64,000 nt of DNA from Styela clava (taxonomy: Eukaryota > Chordata > Ascidiacea > Stolidobranchia > Styelidae): positions 6,780,151 through 6,844,150 of the forward strand of contig NC_135257.1 of assembly GCF_964204865.1 (NCBI RefSeq). Direction: 5' to 3'. Position 1 is the stretch's first letter, and each line of letters begins with the position of its first letter. Made by a program: the position numbers and the translations under genes. The notes under the pieces are model-generated. The model was not told where the DNA came from. It made no database searches and was given only the letters and a program-made list of their open reading frames with translations. Of this stretch, positions 46,886 to 58,037 are shown piece by piece.

Positions 46886-49800
46886 ATGATTTTGATTGTT
46901 GCTTTACTTGTCCTATCGTCCTCATGTACATTGATATCAACGACACCCAAATTGCACAGATGCCGCCTACCTGAAGCAAGCAGTAAGCTTGATTTTGAAA
47001 AGGTAAATTAAGAGTCCAACATATGCATTCCACCCAGACAGATAGATATTTTGTATTTAAATTTGTTTTTAATTTAGACAAACTCGACTTTGTTTAATTG
47101 GAATGAAATTTTATCAGACCCAATAAAGAGTTTCAATTTTCTATGTCATTTTTGCATTTTACAATAATACATATATATATATATATATGTTTAATTTTAT
47201 GATTCTCTATTAATATAATATTTCCGTTGATTTTTGGATTTTACAGTTATCAAAAACTTCGTGGTATTCCGGACTACAGTCAAATGATATCACAGCGTCT
47301 ATGCTCTCTTGTATCAGATTAAGTAATTTTACGTCTACAGAATCTGGCTATCGAGTCGTCGTGAAAGAACACGGTATCAGGTTGAAATTTGAAATATTAT
47401 ATATTTTTAAAATTTTGTATCTAATCTGGGCGAAATAAATACCATGAAGATTCATCAGATAAATATATCGCTTGCCACACTGTGACAAGGCGTATTTACA
47501 AATAGATGCATTTAACATACATATTTAAAATCAAAATGAATTCAAATATCAACATAGCTTTTCGCAAAGCGTTCCAGAATGTAATTTAGATTTTGTAGTT
47601 ATCTGGTTGTTGTAATCAAAATAAATCAAACTCCTGGGTTTGCTTATAAAAATGTGCAACAAAGTTAGATTTTCGTACACCATGAACCACAACATGAAGA
47701 TGGGTTGAGGTTGAGGGATGAAGAAAATGGTGTTATAATGTAGCTACTACATTACACCATATAATATATATATACATGATATAGCCTATATCATATTTTG
47801 GCTATTCGAAAATCAAATGTTAAGGCGTGCCATAAAAGACCTTTTCTAATGCATTGTATTTATGTTAGATACCTTAAATTTGAATTGCATTTCAATTGGC
47901 ACAAAGAGGGATATTACGATTTGAGCAAATCAGACAAAGGTATGGGTTATCGCACAGATTTCCTTTATACACATTTTCACTGCTATAGACCAGTCTCAAA
48001 ATGGCACACGCGGACACCGAAATGTTCATAGACACATTCAAATGTCGATAGGACTAGCGATTTCGGATTTTCTAGCAATTGCCAACCAAATTCTTGTCCG
48101 AGGTACTAGTTGAAGAAATGCCTAATAATAACGGTCGAATGCGCTAAACACAAAATATGTTGCTTCAATTTGTAATTTTAAACGTTATTATGATAATTTA
48201 GGTGTCTCATATCAACGTTTATCAGTTTTGTATGTTGATAAACATTTAATTCGTATTATACCACTGTATTGTTTGAGATTGAAGTCGATTGTTACCTTTA
48301 TATTACATCACCTAATACATAGGTTCTCAAAGTGCTCCGTACGGAGCCCCAGGGCTCCGCGAGAGAAACCCAGGGGCTCCGCAAGCTATTCGATTACTCT
48401 TCAAAATACTGACTCAAAATTTTGTAACTGTTCAAAGAAGCAATAACAGCTTTGATAACATCTGACAACAATATAGCCTCGAAATATGGTACAGGGCCGG
48501 AATTAAAAAATGACATTATTTATGAGCAGTAGCGCAGCCAGGATTCTTAAGAGGGAGGTGGTTCAAAATTGGAATCGGAAATTTCCGCGCAACATTTTTC
48601 GCGATGAAAAAAACGGATAACGAGATTTGTGTTGCGTAAAATATTCAATCCAAGACCGATGGAGCATTTGACGTGTCTCGTCGGTATAATGTAGTTGTGC
48701 TCATCGTTACTCACGTTTGATTCGAGATTACTATTAGGATTACTAAAATGAAAGAATACTATTCTAAAATAACATAAAATATGTGATAAACTGCCAACTA
48801 TAAATAAATTGGTGTCGTATTTTTGCGATCTTGGTATTTGTCAAACTTGATTTGTTCTTTCGCACTTGAGATTATTTTTAAGCAAGATATCGCTGTTTAA
48901 AAAATCACAATGTCTGGGGAAAATACGAACAATTGAAAATTATTTTATTGCATTCAGCTCCGTCGGTAGTTTCAGAATGAAAAAAGGTACATCGCGGATC
49001 GCGCGCACCATTGATTGCGTGCGGCTGCGTCGGTAGTTTCAGAATGAAAAAAAAGGTAAATCGCGCGCACAATTGCTGTGTTTCGATTTCGCAGCTACTA
49101 CGATGAAAACCTAACATAACACCAAATTTTGTGATTTACAATGTCTATAGAAGCGTTTTCAATCTGAGGTGAGTCTGCTGAAACCAAAGTGTGATCTTCC
49201 ATTTTAAGTTTCAGTTTAAATATTTTAGAATGCCGCTTTTCAATCAAGAAATTTGAGTTGTGGATTTACCTTTTTATTGATTATTATTTTTAGCATTTCG
49301 TCGCCGATGACTATAATATGGTAACATGTTTTTCACATTGAACTCATAATTCCCCACGAGAACAAAAAAGGAATTAACGTCGTCATTGTGTAACAATACA
49401 TGTATATGCCGAGGGAAATTTTTGATTTAGGGAGAATAAACAGCGGCGTAAAGATGTTTAAAACACGCCATGCTGACGGAAAAAATCGGCGATTGTAACA
49501 AAATGAAATAGCGCACGTTACTAACGGCCTTTTAATTAAGTCTTCCAAAAATGTCAAAAAAGAAAAGATTCAGCATTTAGAATAAATAAAGTACTTTTAA
49601 CTTGCTCGGGAATAATAATCTGAAAGTAACAATTTTAAAATTTATTTTGGGGCTCCGCGAATAATATTCAACCTTTCAAGGGCTCCGCAACACCAAAAGT
49701 TTGAGAACCCCTGACCTAATATATATATCACAAATTTAATCATCGTAGAAGATAATCATGATGAGCACATGAGAGAAATGAATGGACTTCATAACGAAAG

Positions 49801-50518
49801 AGTTTCGGATATGGGTGAATATATGATGAATTATCTTCAAAAAATTACAAAATATTTACGACATATTTGCATTCCTCAACTTTTACTTTCTTACTTATCG
49901 ATTTTAATCGGTAAGTATGTTGATAGGTATTTGTCTGTTTATCTGTCTGTCTGTTAGATGCACGCGATATCTCACGAAAGTGAGATTGGATCTGCTGCAG
50001 ATTTTGCATGTGCATTCATCATATTTCGTACCAGTAGCCTATTGATTTTGGGCGAATTATGTCGTATAATAGCGAGTTATTAATTAATTAGTGATGGGAC
50101 ACAAGGTGTCACTATGGAGTAAGAGCGCTGTTTTGGGGGATCTCCTAACTTTCGATCGATAAGTCTTCGGTCTCTGACCGATATTCTCGTTTGTGTTTTA
50201 TAGATAATTTCCTTGGCGGTGGACATGACGTACATATGACCGACTATAAAAATTACATCGCGAGTTTTGTTTGTCCACCGGGTGGAATATCTGACAAAGG
50301 TATGAATAATAGAATTATTTTACCATGAATGATGCTTATTTTGTTAAGTTTGCCTGTTTCGTTTTACAGAACACCAAATGATTTGAGGATTTTTTCCAAG
50401 CCCAAATCCAACTTTGTCACAAATTGCTGCATACCTTAATGTTCTTCATCAACTCGGAATTTCCGTCAACTTCCATGCTTCTACATGTTCAGACAGAGAC
50501 TGGAGTCATGATCATTAA
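46886..50518 (+). CDS. Secreted lipocalin-like protein
   Basis: Exons 46886-47002, 47247-47380, 47869-47939, 49749-49910, 50204-50299 and 50388-50518 give 236 residues. The first 15-20 residues are a signal peptide (MILIVALLVLSSSC). Then KLDFEKLSKTSWYSGLQ resembles the first conserved lipocalin region (G-x-W), HMTDYKNYIASFVC the second (TDYxxY...C), and NPTLSQIAAYLNVLHQLGIS the C-terminal helix, followed by a Cys. Lipocalins are secreted barrels that carry small hydrophobic ligands; the ligand here is unknown. Oddities: the stronger acceptor for the last exon (after 50369) leads to an in-frame TGA at 50384-50386, giving a 198-residue form without the helix; the AG at 50386-50387, 18 bp on, bypasses it. 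Exon 49749-49910 is a symmetric 54-residue insert with no lipocalin counterpart; without it the protein is 182 residues, the usual size. Family assignment rests on motifs only. Confidence 0.6.
48318..49713. mobile_element. hAT-type element, 1396 bp, perfect 8-bp target duplication
   Basis: Ends CATAGGTTCTCAAAG and TTTGAGAACCCCTG are inverted repeats, with GGGGCTCCGC subterminal repeats inside both ends. Flanks are identical: ACCTAATA at 48310-48317 and 49714-49721. The interior has a CAGTAGCGCAGCCAGG motif at 48529, possibly a nested element, and a duplicated TGCGTCGGTAGTTTCAGAATG word near 48960 and 49025. No transposase frame remains. It fills the lipocalin-gene intron and ends 35 bp before the 54-residue exon. 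Confidence 0.85.
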
Positions 50519-50645
50519 AAAATGTAAATCCCCCTAATTCAGTTATTATTAATATTCAAGATTATATTCTTAGTTGTGTTATAGTTCAAAAAGGTTCAAC
50601 CAGAAAACATTGTGAATTGTGCCTGTATTGCTATGTACGCTATGT

Positions 50646-50655
50646 AATAAATAAA
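50646..50655 (+). terminator. Poly(A) signal of the lipocalin-like gene
   Basis: Two overlapping AATAAA hexamers (AATAAATAAA) lie about 130 bp after the long-form stop codon at 50518. The position fits a short 3' UTR. Confidence 0.6.
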
Positions 50656-51220
50656 GAAAATGAATTGCATATTTTAATGTTGTTTAAGATTGTTGCCGTA
50701 TGTCGATAAAGGTATCACAATTTATTGGATCATAAAAACAGAGGTAATTATTAATTTACACCAATATTTCCGCTGTCAACAAAGTAAAGAAGTCATGTAA
50801 TCAAATGACTCCTTGCGTCCATGCGTTATCGTGTTTAGAAGCATGCTAGAGTCTTGAGGTATCTGGGTAAATTGAATAAAATCTACGTGTGTCCAAATAA
50901 TTTTTTTTATTATCCACACCAAAGTTTAAAAAATGGCACCAACATATCGTTTTATAACAGATCAGTTCTTTGCATGCATTTACAACAATTCAAGTGTATA
51001 ATACATAACATTACATTATATAATCTACAACATCCTTCATTTATTCATCCTTCATTAAATTGATAATGTTAAATTCGAAATGGTACAATGTTTGAATAGG
51101 ACAAATTTGCAGTTTGTTTATTGCTCAATTTATTGTAATATACATCTACAACATACTGATATTCGTATTGAAATCCTCTCTATTGCATTTCACTGTTCCA
51201 ACAAAGTTTTATCATATGTG

Positions 51221-51353
51221 GCGTTTGAGAAGTAGTGTTGTTGATCGGCCGTAGGCTATAGTATCTCCAAATGGAAATTTCAGAAATGCGTTTGAGAAGT
51301 AGTGTTGTTGATCGGCCGTAGGCTATGTATCTCCAAATGGAAATTTCAGAAAT
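51221..51353 (+). repeat. Two-copy tandem repeat, 67 bp unit
   Basis: Units 51221-51287 and 51288-51353 are nearly identical (GCGTTTGAGAAGTAGTGTTG ... TTTCAGAAAT); the second lacks one base. It looks like a recent slippage or short tandem duplication. Confidence 0.9.
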
Positions 51354-51492
51354 GCAATCTGACTCTATTGTGAAGACACAGTATGATGCTGTTGGAATTC
51401 CTGAATTCTACTCCTATCTCTCAGAGCATACAGCAACACCAGCATCATTGTCGCAAGTTCAACAATATCTGAAGAACACGACAGTTTGCTAG
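51337..51492 (+). pseudogene. Possible hAT transposase C-terminal fragment
   Basis: A 51-residue frame reads MEISEMQSDSIVKTQYD... with ...VGIPEFYSYLSE.... The pattern LQSDxxLKxxYxxVGIPEFYxxL occurs near the C-terminus of hAT transposases of the ZBED/GTF2IRD2 type. The frame stops early (TAG), and related words continue in broken form to about 51530. Recognition is by eye on a short stretch, so it is tentative. Confidence 0.35.
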
Positions 51493-51530
51493 CATTTTAA
51501 TGAAAAGTGTTGTCGACCAACAACTGTGTG

Positions 51531-53623
51531 ATTTTCTCGTAAACACAGAAAACGTGATTGTACGACATTACTAAGAGATAAATATGATATTGAAATGATG
51601 GGGAATGTCCTGATACACATCGTCCTTCCAATACCGCCACAGATAAAAATCTGACATTTTCAAGTCCAATGGACCTTTCCCCGACCTTTGACCCTCAAAA
51701 AATTCTTCCTATACCTTACCATTGCAAAATTTTCGGGGCTTATTTTATATTTTATCATTATGATTCATCGCATACAACAATCTGTTTTTTAAAAATACCG
51801 GTAAACAATTTCAGCCTAGTCTATCACAGCTATTTCTATAATAATTTTTTATTACTGCAATTAAATTAAAACTCCTAGGAAGACAGAGTGATCATTGAAA
51901 TATCTAATTTATATTCAAATTCCCGAAACACAACTGAAAACTAACGAATAGAGTTCAAAAACGCGAAAACGAGGTAATGTTTACGACCACGCCTGAAAAT
52001 CTGTGTGAGTGAAAAAAGTGTCTGAGCGGATGCGAAAAGGTAGCATTGTTACGTCACTTTTTGAATCTTGCTGATTGGCCAATGTCACGAAGTAAACAAG
52101 GAAGTCAATGCTCGGGGAAAGGTCCATGAATGAGATGCTTCACCTTTTCTGAAATTGTTTACTTATCCAATCAAGGGCGTGATTTGATATGCCGATGGGG
52201 CCCTGTCTTGCTGGATACACGTCTGTCTCCTATATGCCTAAGGGGTGATTTCGAACATTTTCTAGATAGAACATTAATTTTGTGCAAAATGTCCAGGATT
52301 CCTGAACTTTTTGCGTTCTTTGTGTCCAATAAAAATCGAATGGCATAAAATAGAAAACTATCCAGTATCCACGAGCCATGGCGAAACCAAAGCGATCACC
52401 GTGGCGTAGATTCACTTTGGTCAAGCGGTCAAACGAAACGTAAATTTAACATTTACTGATGCGTAACAAGTAACTAGCACGTGTGTGTCGAGCGAGTCGA
52501 TGACGGCCCTAAAGTATATTCCAGTTCTCGAACAGCGACGTTCGGCGCTGGTTAACGCAATGTGAGATCGGCTTAATTTGTTATTGACGTTATACACATG
52601 GAGTTGCCGTATGACCTCCATTATAGTACATCGTGGCGATGGTTATATATATTTTGTGATGGGTCTTAGAAATAGTTCAGAGGGTTTTTTGTGCTTGACC
52701 TTACACTTTCAGACTTCACAGCCTTCTGGCCTCAAGAATTTTTGTTTTGTCGATCGGTGGTGGAAAACACATGTCTAGTGAGAATGTTTAAACGTTGCAA
52801 TTTTAATCTTGTGATATAGAAGTGAGGATGTTGTATATAATAGGAAAAATTCTTTGATATCTCAGAACTCTTTTTTCATATTTAATTCTCAATTTATAAT
52901 ATTTTAAATATGGCAGTACTGTACATCTGCTTCAGTAGGCTACTTCATACTTAAACCGAAACTGTGGTTTTGGCCCAGCCAAATTCAATGATTCAAAATA
53001 TTGGATCTTACTGCAGTCTGCAGTACTGTGTCAATTCTGAATTTGATGGATTGCATTAACCAGCTAATACCAAGAACTTGAGGAAACTCCAAAATTCCTA
53101 TTAGGCTATCAGAGGAAAAGGAAATAGATTTTCTTTAATTAATGAAGAATAATGAATTTCTTTAATTAATTTAATTTATTATACTGAATCTTCATAGACC
53201 ATACCATGGAATTTTGAAATAATGGGACATAGTCTTAAGATTAGTAAGTAGACTATCTACAGATCTAAACTATTTTGGACTGTTAGAGTTCCATTTTCTA
53301 AGCTTCACATCACACTGTCACATGCTTTTAATTTTAAGGTAGCCAAGTTCAATTTATGAGTAACTCTGTTGTATGTTATTTGATTTGTCTCTCACCGTTT
53401 CATAAGTATAAAAGCTAAAAAGAAGAAAAATTTAAACACAATCCTTTGAAATTATATCCAACTCGAGTTGCAGCATAACATATAATATTATTATTTATTT
53501 AATATCTGCCTGAGGCTATTCTGCCCATGATTACATTGTCAGATCTATGTTTGTATTATTATACATGAATCAAATCAATTTGTTACATTTTCCAGTAATG
53601 GTATAAGATAACACAGTAGCAAA
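51531..53623. other. Spacer upstream of NOP58
   Basis: Nothing coding recognised. The last part probably includes a NOP58 5' UTR intron: a pyrimidine-rich TTACATTTTCCAG ends at 53595, 28 bp before the ATG. Some hAT-like words appear near 52350-52560 but no element can be delimited. Confidence 0.4.
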
Positions 53624-55267
53624 ATGTTGGTGCTATTCGAATCACCAGCTGGCTATGCCGTATTCAAGGTTCTTGATGAATCAAAAGTCAGAGAGGCCGG
53701 AGACTTGCAATCGCTTTTCAGCACAGCAGAAAGTGCATCCAAAATGGTCAAATTGAAACATTTCAAAAAATTTGAAGATATGACTGAAGCCCTTTCAGCA
53801 ACAACCGCAGCCGTGGAAGGAAAGTTATGCAAGCCTTTAAAAAAATTGCTCAAGAAAATAGTTGCAAATGAAGCACATGAAAAACTTGCGGTTGCTGATG
53901 CAAAACTTGGAAATGCAATCCAAGACAAGATGGATTTAATGTGCTTGTATAGTCCAGCTATACATGAGTTAATGAGAGGAATACGTGCTCACATGACCAG
54001 TCTTATAACTGGGCTGCCTGAGAGCGATGTGACAGCTATGGCACTTGGACTCGCTCATAGTCTTTCTCGATACAAATTGAAATTTAGCCCTGACAAAGTT
54101 GACACAATGATCGTCCAAGCTATATCGTTACTTGATGACCTGGATAAAGAATTGAATAATTATATAATGAGATGTAGGGAATGGTATGGTTGGCATTTTC
54201 CAGAACTTGGTAAAGTTGTTACAGACAATCTTGCTTTTGCAAAGACCGTAAAGAAAATGGGAATCCGAACAGAAGCAATAAATTGTGATTTGTCAGATAT
54301 TCTTCCAGAAGAAATAGAAGAGCAAGTGAAAGAATTGGCAGAAGTATCAATGGGTACTGAAATATCTGAAGAAGATATCAGCAGGATTACTTACTTATGT
54401 GAGCAAATCATCGAAATAACTGATTATAGAGCACAGCTCTATGACTATTTGAAAAATCGTATGACAGCAATTGCACCAAATGTCACAATACTTGTTGGTG
54501 AACTTGTAGGTGCAAGGTTGATTGCACACGCTGGTTCTCTTCTTAACCTTGCTAAACATCCAGCTTCAACAGTGCAAATTCTTGGAGCTGAAAAAGCACT
54601 TTTTCGTGCTTTAAAAACCAGAAAAGAAACGCCTAAATATGGATTGATTTATCATGCTTCACTTGTTGGACAATCCAATCCTAAACACAAGGGTAAAATC
54701 TCAAGAATGCTTGCTGCAAAAACAGCCCTTGCTGTTCGTTATGACGCTCTTGGAGAAGAGTCCTCAACTCAGTTGGGAGTGGAAAATCGTGCTCTATTAG
54801 AAATGAGATTGAAGGCATTGGAAGAAGGAACATCATTTAAAATTAGCGGAACTGGAAAAGCCAAAGCCCAGGCTGATAAATGGACAAATAAAAGCGAGGT
54901 TAAAATGTATGATGACGCCAGGGATTCAACTCTGCCAGGCCCTAAGAAAAGAAAACATGAAGAAGCCTTGATCGTGTCCGATGGTAAACTGACTGCGCCC
55001 TGTACTCCAACTGCTGAACCTGTTAAAAAGAAAACTAAAAAAGAGAAAAAGATCAAACTTGAAACACAGGAGTCTGACGATGATCTTAACACATCCAGTG
55101 CTACCAATGGAACGGAAGTTGTTAAAAAGAAATCTAAAAAAGATAAGAAAGTCAAGACCGAAGTACAGGAGTCGTCACCAAAAAAGATCAAGACTGAAGT
55201 ACAGTCTCCACAGGTGGAAGGCAAACCGAAAAAGAAGAAGAAAAAGTCAAAAAAGGAGAGTGAATGA
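53624..55267 (+). CDS. NOP58: Nucleolar protein 58, box C/D snoRNP core protein
   Basis: A single open frame of 547 residues from MLVLFESPAGYAVFKVL to a lysine-rich end. It aligns by eye along its whole length with vertebrate NOP58 (about 529 residues): the N-terminal NOP5NT region, the coiled-coil stretch with VDTMIVQAISLLDDLDKEL and MRCREWYGWHFPELGK, and the Nop domain (GARLIAHAGSLLNLAKHPAS, VQILGAEKALFRALKTR, KYGLIYHASLVGQ). The tail from about residue 440 carries repeated KKK-K/E blocks, the KKE/D repeat typical of NOP56/NOP58. Known role: with NOP56, fibrillarin and 15.5K it forms box C/D snoRNPs that guide 2'-O-methylation of rRNA in the nucleolus. Odd: the coding region has no intron, although NOP58 is multi-exonic in vertebrates and most neighbours here are heavily split. 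The start is the first ATG and matches the conserved N-terminus. Confidence 0.97.
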   Translation: MLVLFESPAGYAVFKVLDESKVREAGDLQSLFSTAESASKMVKLKHFKKFEDMTEALSATTAAVEGKLCKPLKKLLKKIVANEAHEKLAVADAKLGNAIQDKMDLMCLYSPAIHELMRGIRAHMTSLITGLPESDVTAMALGLAHSLSRYKLKFSPDKVDTMIVQAISLLDDLDKELNNYIMRCREWYGWHFPELGKVVTDNLAFAKTVKKMGIRTEAINCDLSDILPEEIEEQVKELAEVSMGTEISEEDISRITYLCEQIIEITDYRAQLYDYLKNRMTAIAPNVTILVGELVGARLIAHAGSLLNLAKHPASTVQILGAEKALFRALKTRKETPKYGLIYHASLVGQSNPKHKGKISRMLAAKTALAVRYDALGEESSTQLGVENRALLEMRLKALEEGTSFKISGTGKAKAQADKWTNKSEVKMYDDARDSTLPGPKKRKHEEALIVSDGKLTAPCTPTAEPVKKKTKKEKKIKLETQESDDDLNTSSATNGTEVVKKKSKKDKKVKTEVQESSPKKIKTEVQSPQVEGKPKKKKKKSKKESE

Positions 55268-56018
55268 TTTCATAAGAACATTAACGTGTTTTAATTTTTT
55301 TTTCAAATCTTTCATTTGAGGTGATTTTTTGAGACTTTCGCTTCAGTGCTTCATCATGTATGCACTGTAGTGTGCTTCTGTACCATTTTAATATCACTGC
55401 CAAATATTAATAGATTTCAACCATGGAAGATGTCGGAAGGATTTGATTGTAACAAGTGATGGGATCCGGGGGTTTGCGCGAATCTATTTATTTTCTGAAT
55501 GAGAGAACCTGTTGTTAGTAAGTTTAATCCAAAAGAGAACCCATTCTTAGAATTTTGAATTCCATCACCATTTGTAACCAACCTAACCTTGTAGCAGACC
55601 TGGGAAGTAATTTTGATAGAATTTCCCAAACAAGCCTTCAATAATTTCTTTCTTACCACTATGTCGTACTCCTATTATTGGAGCTGCACATACTTTGCGG
55701 TAGCTAAGAATCTGAATAATCGGACTGTTTTTGTGAAATGAGAAACACAAAGCAGACCATACTTTTTCATACTCAGAACAAGGTCCTGTACAAGCACCCA
55801 TTGACATGTAAATAGCTATATTTGGGATGACCAGAATTTATTATACTCCTGGGTAATGTGGTTGGAATTGGATTTAATCATGAGATTGTAAAAAGCTGTG
55901 AAGCCCACATAAGTCAAGTCTACTAATTATAATACATTTATATCACAAGTTTCTAGGTCTCCTGACAGGGTGCCATGTTATATCGTTGCCTCAGTAATGC
56001 AAGCTCCCAATAATAGGA

Positions 56019-56211
56019 GGTACTCCCTAAGTATGTGAACCAAGGTGACGAACACCAGGTACCTGGTTGGGATTAGGCCATAATTTTAGGTACAAATACT
56101 ACAGGAGTCACTTGGCTAGTCCCCGAACTTGTAATATAACTAAAATTAGTATCTGGTACACATACTACATTCCGGTGTCTGCCATCTTGGTTCACATACT
56201 TCGGGATTACC
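56019..56211. mobile_element. Palindromic MITE related to the one at 8386
   Basis: Arms 56019-56056 and 56174-56211 are inverted copies (GGTACTCCCTAAGTATGTGA / TTCACATACTTCGGGATTACC, continuing into ACCAAGGTGACGAACACC / GGTGTCTGCCATCTTGGT). A possible TAATAG target duplication flanks it. The shared word AAGTATGYG..CCAAGATGGCG ties it to the element at 8386-8481. Confidence 0.65.
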
Positions 56212-56515
56212 TAATAGGATTATTTCTATGTCCACCTTACTAGACTTTTCACTAAGAAGCTGGATCGTGGAGCCGAAGCAGTCAATAGGAATTTTGGCTC
56301 GTAGAAATTATTGAGCCTCAAGCAACCCACTTTGTGCATAATAAATTATCAAGTCTTCATTCTGTGTGGGGCAGTTTGAGTAGAGAATGCTATAGTTAAC
56401 TGTATGCATGACTGTGGGTAACATTTGCACAATATTCCCTGAACATTTATTTGAAAGAATTTAAATTGGATCTTGTTCATAAAGCTATATTCAGAACTGC
56501 TATTGCGTATGAAAC

Positions 56516-56521
56516 TTTATT
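56516..56521 (-). terminator. Probable PCLAF poly(A) signal
   Basis: AATAAA on the minus strand (TTTATT on plus), about 220 bp after the PCLAF stop codon. Confidence 0.45.
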
Positions 56522-56742
56522 ATTCATGCCCTAAAGATATATGGAAAAAAAACTTGGCAGTAGAAAACAAAAGCAGTGAAAGGTATTAATAGCATCAATT
56601 ATAATGGAAACATTGAACAAAAATATAAACATGAGGAGCTTCGCTCGTTTTCTACTGATATTTCTGATGTATTTTACTCCCCTCCTCAGTATCTCACATG
56701 CAAGTCTGGTCAATAACCAGTCAATTCCTTCAAATAATGTTT

Positions 56743-57153
56743 TCAGTCCTCAGATATTTCATCAGACATCGTCACAACAGCACCATTAGCGGCTTTTTTT
56801 GATCCGGAAGGTCCGGGGGCACTTTCTTCTTCAGTTTGTAATTTCCGTTTAGTAGGCGAGTTATTATCTTTAGTTGATGACCCCGGGTTAATATTTTCTT
56901 TTTCAACGATTGCATCTGTTTTATCTGAACTATTGACAATATTAGGTGTTGTGTTCATTATGAAAAATCGATCAATAGGCTTCTGCCAGTTTGGAGTAGG
57001 CCTTGGGCAAACTGGATTACCTCCGGCATATTTATCTTTTTTTGAAGATGGTGATCCCAAGTCAATACGACTTGAGGCAGCAGCGAAATTTTTTCTAGGA
57101 GCTTTTTCGGCTGTGACTCGCCCAGTACCAGAACAAGCTTTGGTACGAACCAT
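56743..57153 (-). CDS. PCLAF: PCNA-associated factor PAF15
   Basis: A 136-residue frame beginning MVRTKA, the invariant start of PAF15. The core KYAGGNPVCPRPTPNWQKPI matches the vertebrate signature, and Q57-x2-I60-x2-F63-F64 is a PIP box for PCNA binding. K85-E86-N87 is a KEN box, the APC/C-Cdh1 degradation signal, placed as in human. The N-terminal half is basic and Ser-rich, the rest acidic and disordered. Human PAF15 is 111 residues; the extra length lies after the KEN box. Known role: binds PCNA at replication forks, is ubiquitinated, and modulates lesion bypass; its level is cell-cycle controlled through the KEN box. The coding region has no intron here, while the human gene is split. 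It is tail-to-tail with NOP58. Conserved residues and open frame argue for a live gene, not a processed copy. Confidence 0.93.
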   Translation of the reverse strand: MVRTKACSGTGRVTAEKAPRKNFAAASSRIDLGSPSSKKDKYAGGNPVCPRPTPNWQKPIDRFFIMNTTPNIVNSSDKTDAIVEKENINPGSSTKDNNSPTKRKLQTEEESAPGPSGSKKAANGAVVTMSDEISED

Positions 57154-57455
57154 TATTCTATAATTTTATGTTGACAATATTCTATAGCCTATAACTTCTG
57201 CAATTACTAAATGTAATTCAATAATATTCACCTTATTACTGTTTTAAATCAGGCAAATAATCTATGCTGATTATGCATAGAATAAAAATTTTCATATTTT
57301 TCTCAGGGAGGAGCTTTAACTGATGATGCGATAGCAAGCATTGGTCAAATAAAAATATAACCTGATATCAGAAACCCTGGCACAATATCAAACTGTCAAA
57401 GCATTTGCTATACACATTAACTTCATGCCATGGTTGCCTGGTGATAACACTAAGG

Positions 57456-58029
57456 CAGGGGTTCCCAAACTTATTTGGCCGCGGGCCAAAATTTCAAGGC
57501 GAGGATACTCGCGGGCCAGTAAAGCAGAATGACCAAAGAAGCGCGATGTAAAGGCTGGGGTTCAGGGCGCGCTTAAGCGCCCTGAGAAAATTTTGAAAAA
57601 TAGGCTGCAAGATTGATTTTAGATACACCCAGTATCGCAGTTTGTTATGAAATAAAATTCATAAGTATAGTAGCTTGGTGATAGAATATGCGAGGAATAA
57701 CAAGCACGACTTTCAAAAAGGATTTGTAACTGATAGCGACTAATGAAGTTACTTGCTCATCTGGAGTACGGCTTCGTATATATGTCTACTCATATCATAG
57801 TCAAGTTTATAATTGAATTGTTCCGATTTACACGTGCTTAAATTGTGATAATGACGTAACAATTGGCGGCTCTACGACCTGACGACGTAAAAGGATGAAC
57901 ACATTCAAATTGTTACACGTGTTAGTATTTATTCACGGTTATAGCCTAGTTTCACTAATGTTCGGCGGGCCATTTGAAATCGTCTCGTGGGCCGTAATTG
58001 GCCCGCGGGCCGCAGTTTGGGAACCCCTG
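57456..58029. mobile_element. hAT-type MITE, 574 bp, perfect 8-bp target duplication
   Basis: Ends CAGGGGTTCCCAAACTT and GCAGTTTGGGAACCCCTG are inverted repeats; GCGGGCC words lie just inside both. Flanks are identical: CACTAAGG at 57448-57455 and 58030-58037. The interior has a short GC-rich inverted repeat (CAGGGCGCGCTTAAGCGCCCTG near 57563). No coding frame. It is about 300 bp upstream of PCLAF. Confidence 0.9.
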
Positions 58030-58037
58030 CACTAAGG

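Larger units (their letters stand above)
55268..56742. other. Convergent spacer between NOP58 and PCLAF
   Basis: Contains the two facing 3' UTRs and the MITE at 56019-56211. No further gene seen. Confidence 0.5.

Noticed and set aside
50384-50386. Selenocysteine codon in the lipocalin-like gene
   Set aside because: An in-phase acceptor ending inside this TGA explains the open frame on both sides; lipocalins are not selenoproteins and no SECIS-like element was recognised.
53653-53928. Open frames on the minus strand inside NOP58 (also 54769-55224)
   Set aside because: They are complements of the conserved NOP58 frame, with no family match; the Ser/Phe-rich content is what a lysine-rich tail gives on the opposite strand.
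56933-57163. 76-residue plus-strand frame over PCLAF
   Set aside because: Shadow of the PCLAF reading frame; only the minus strand shows the PIP and KEN boxes.
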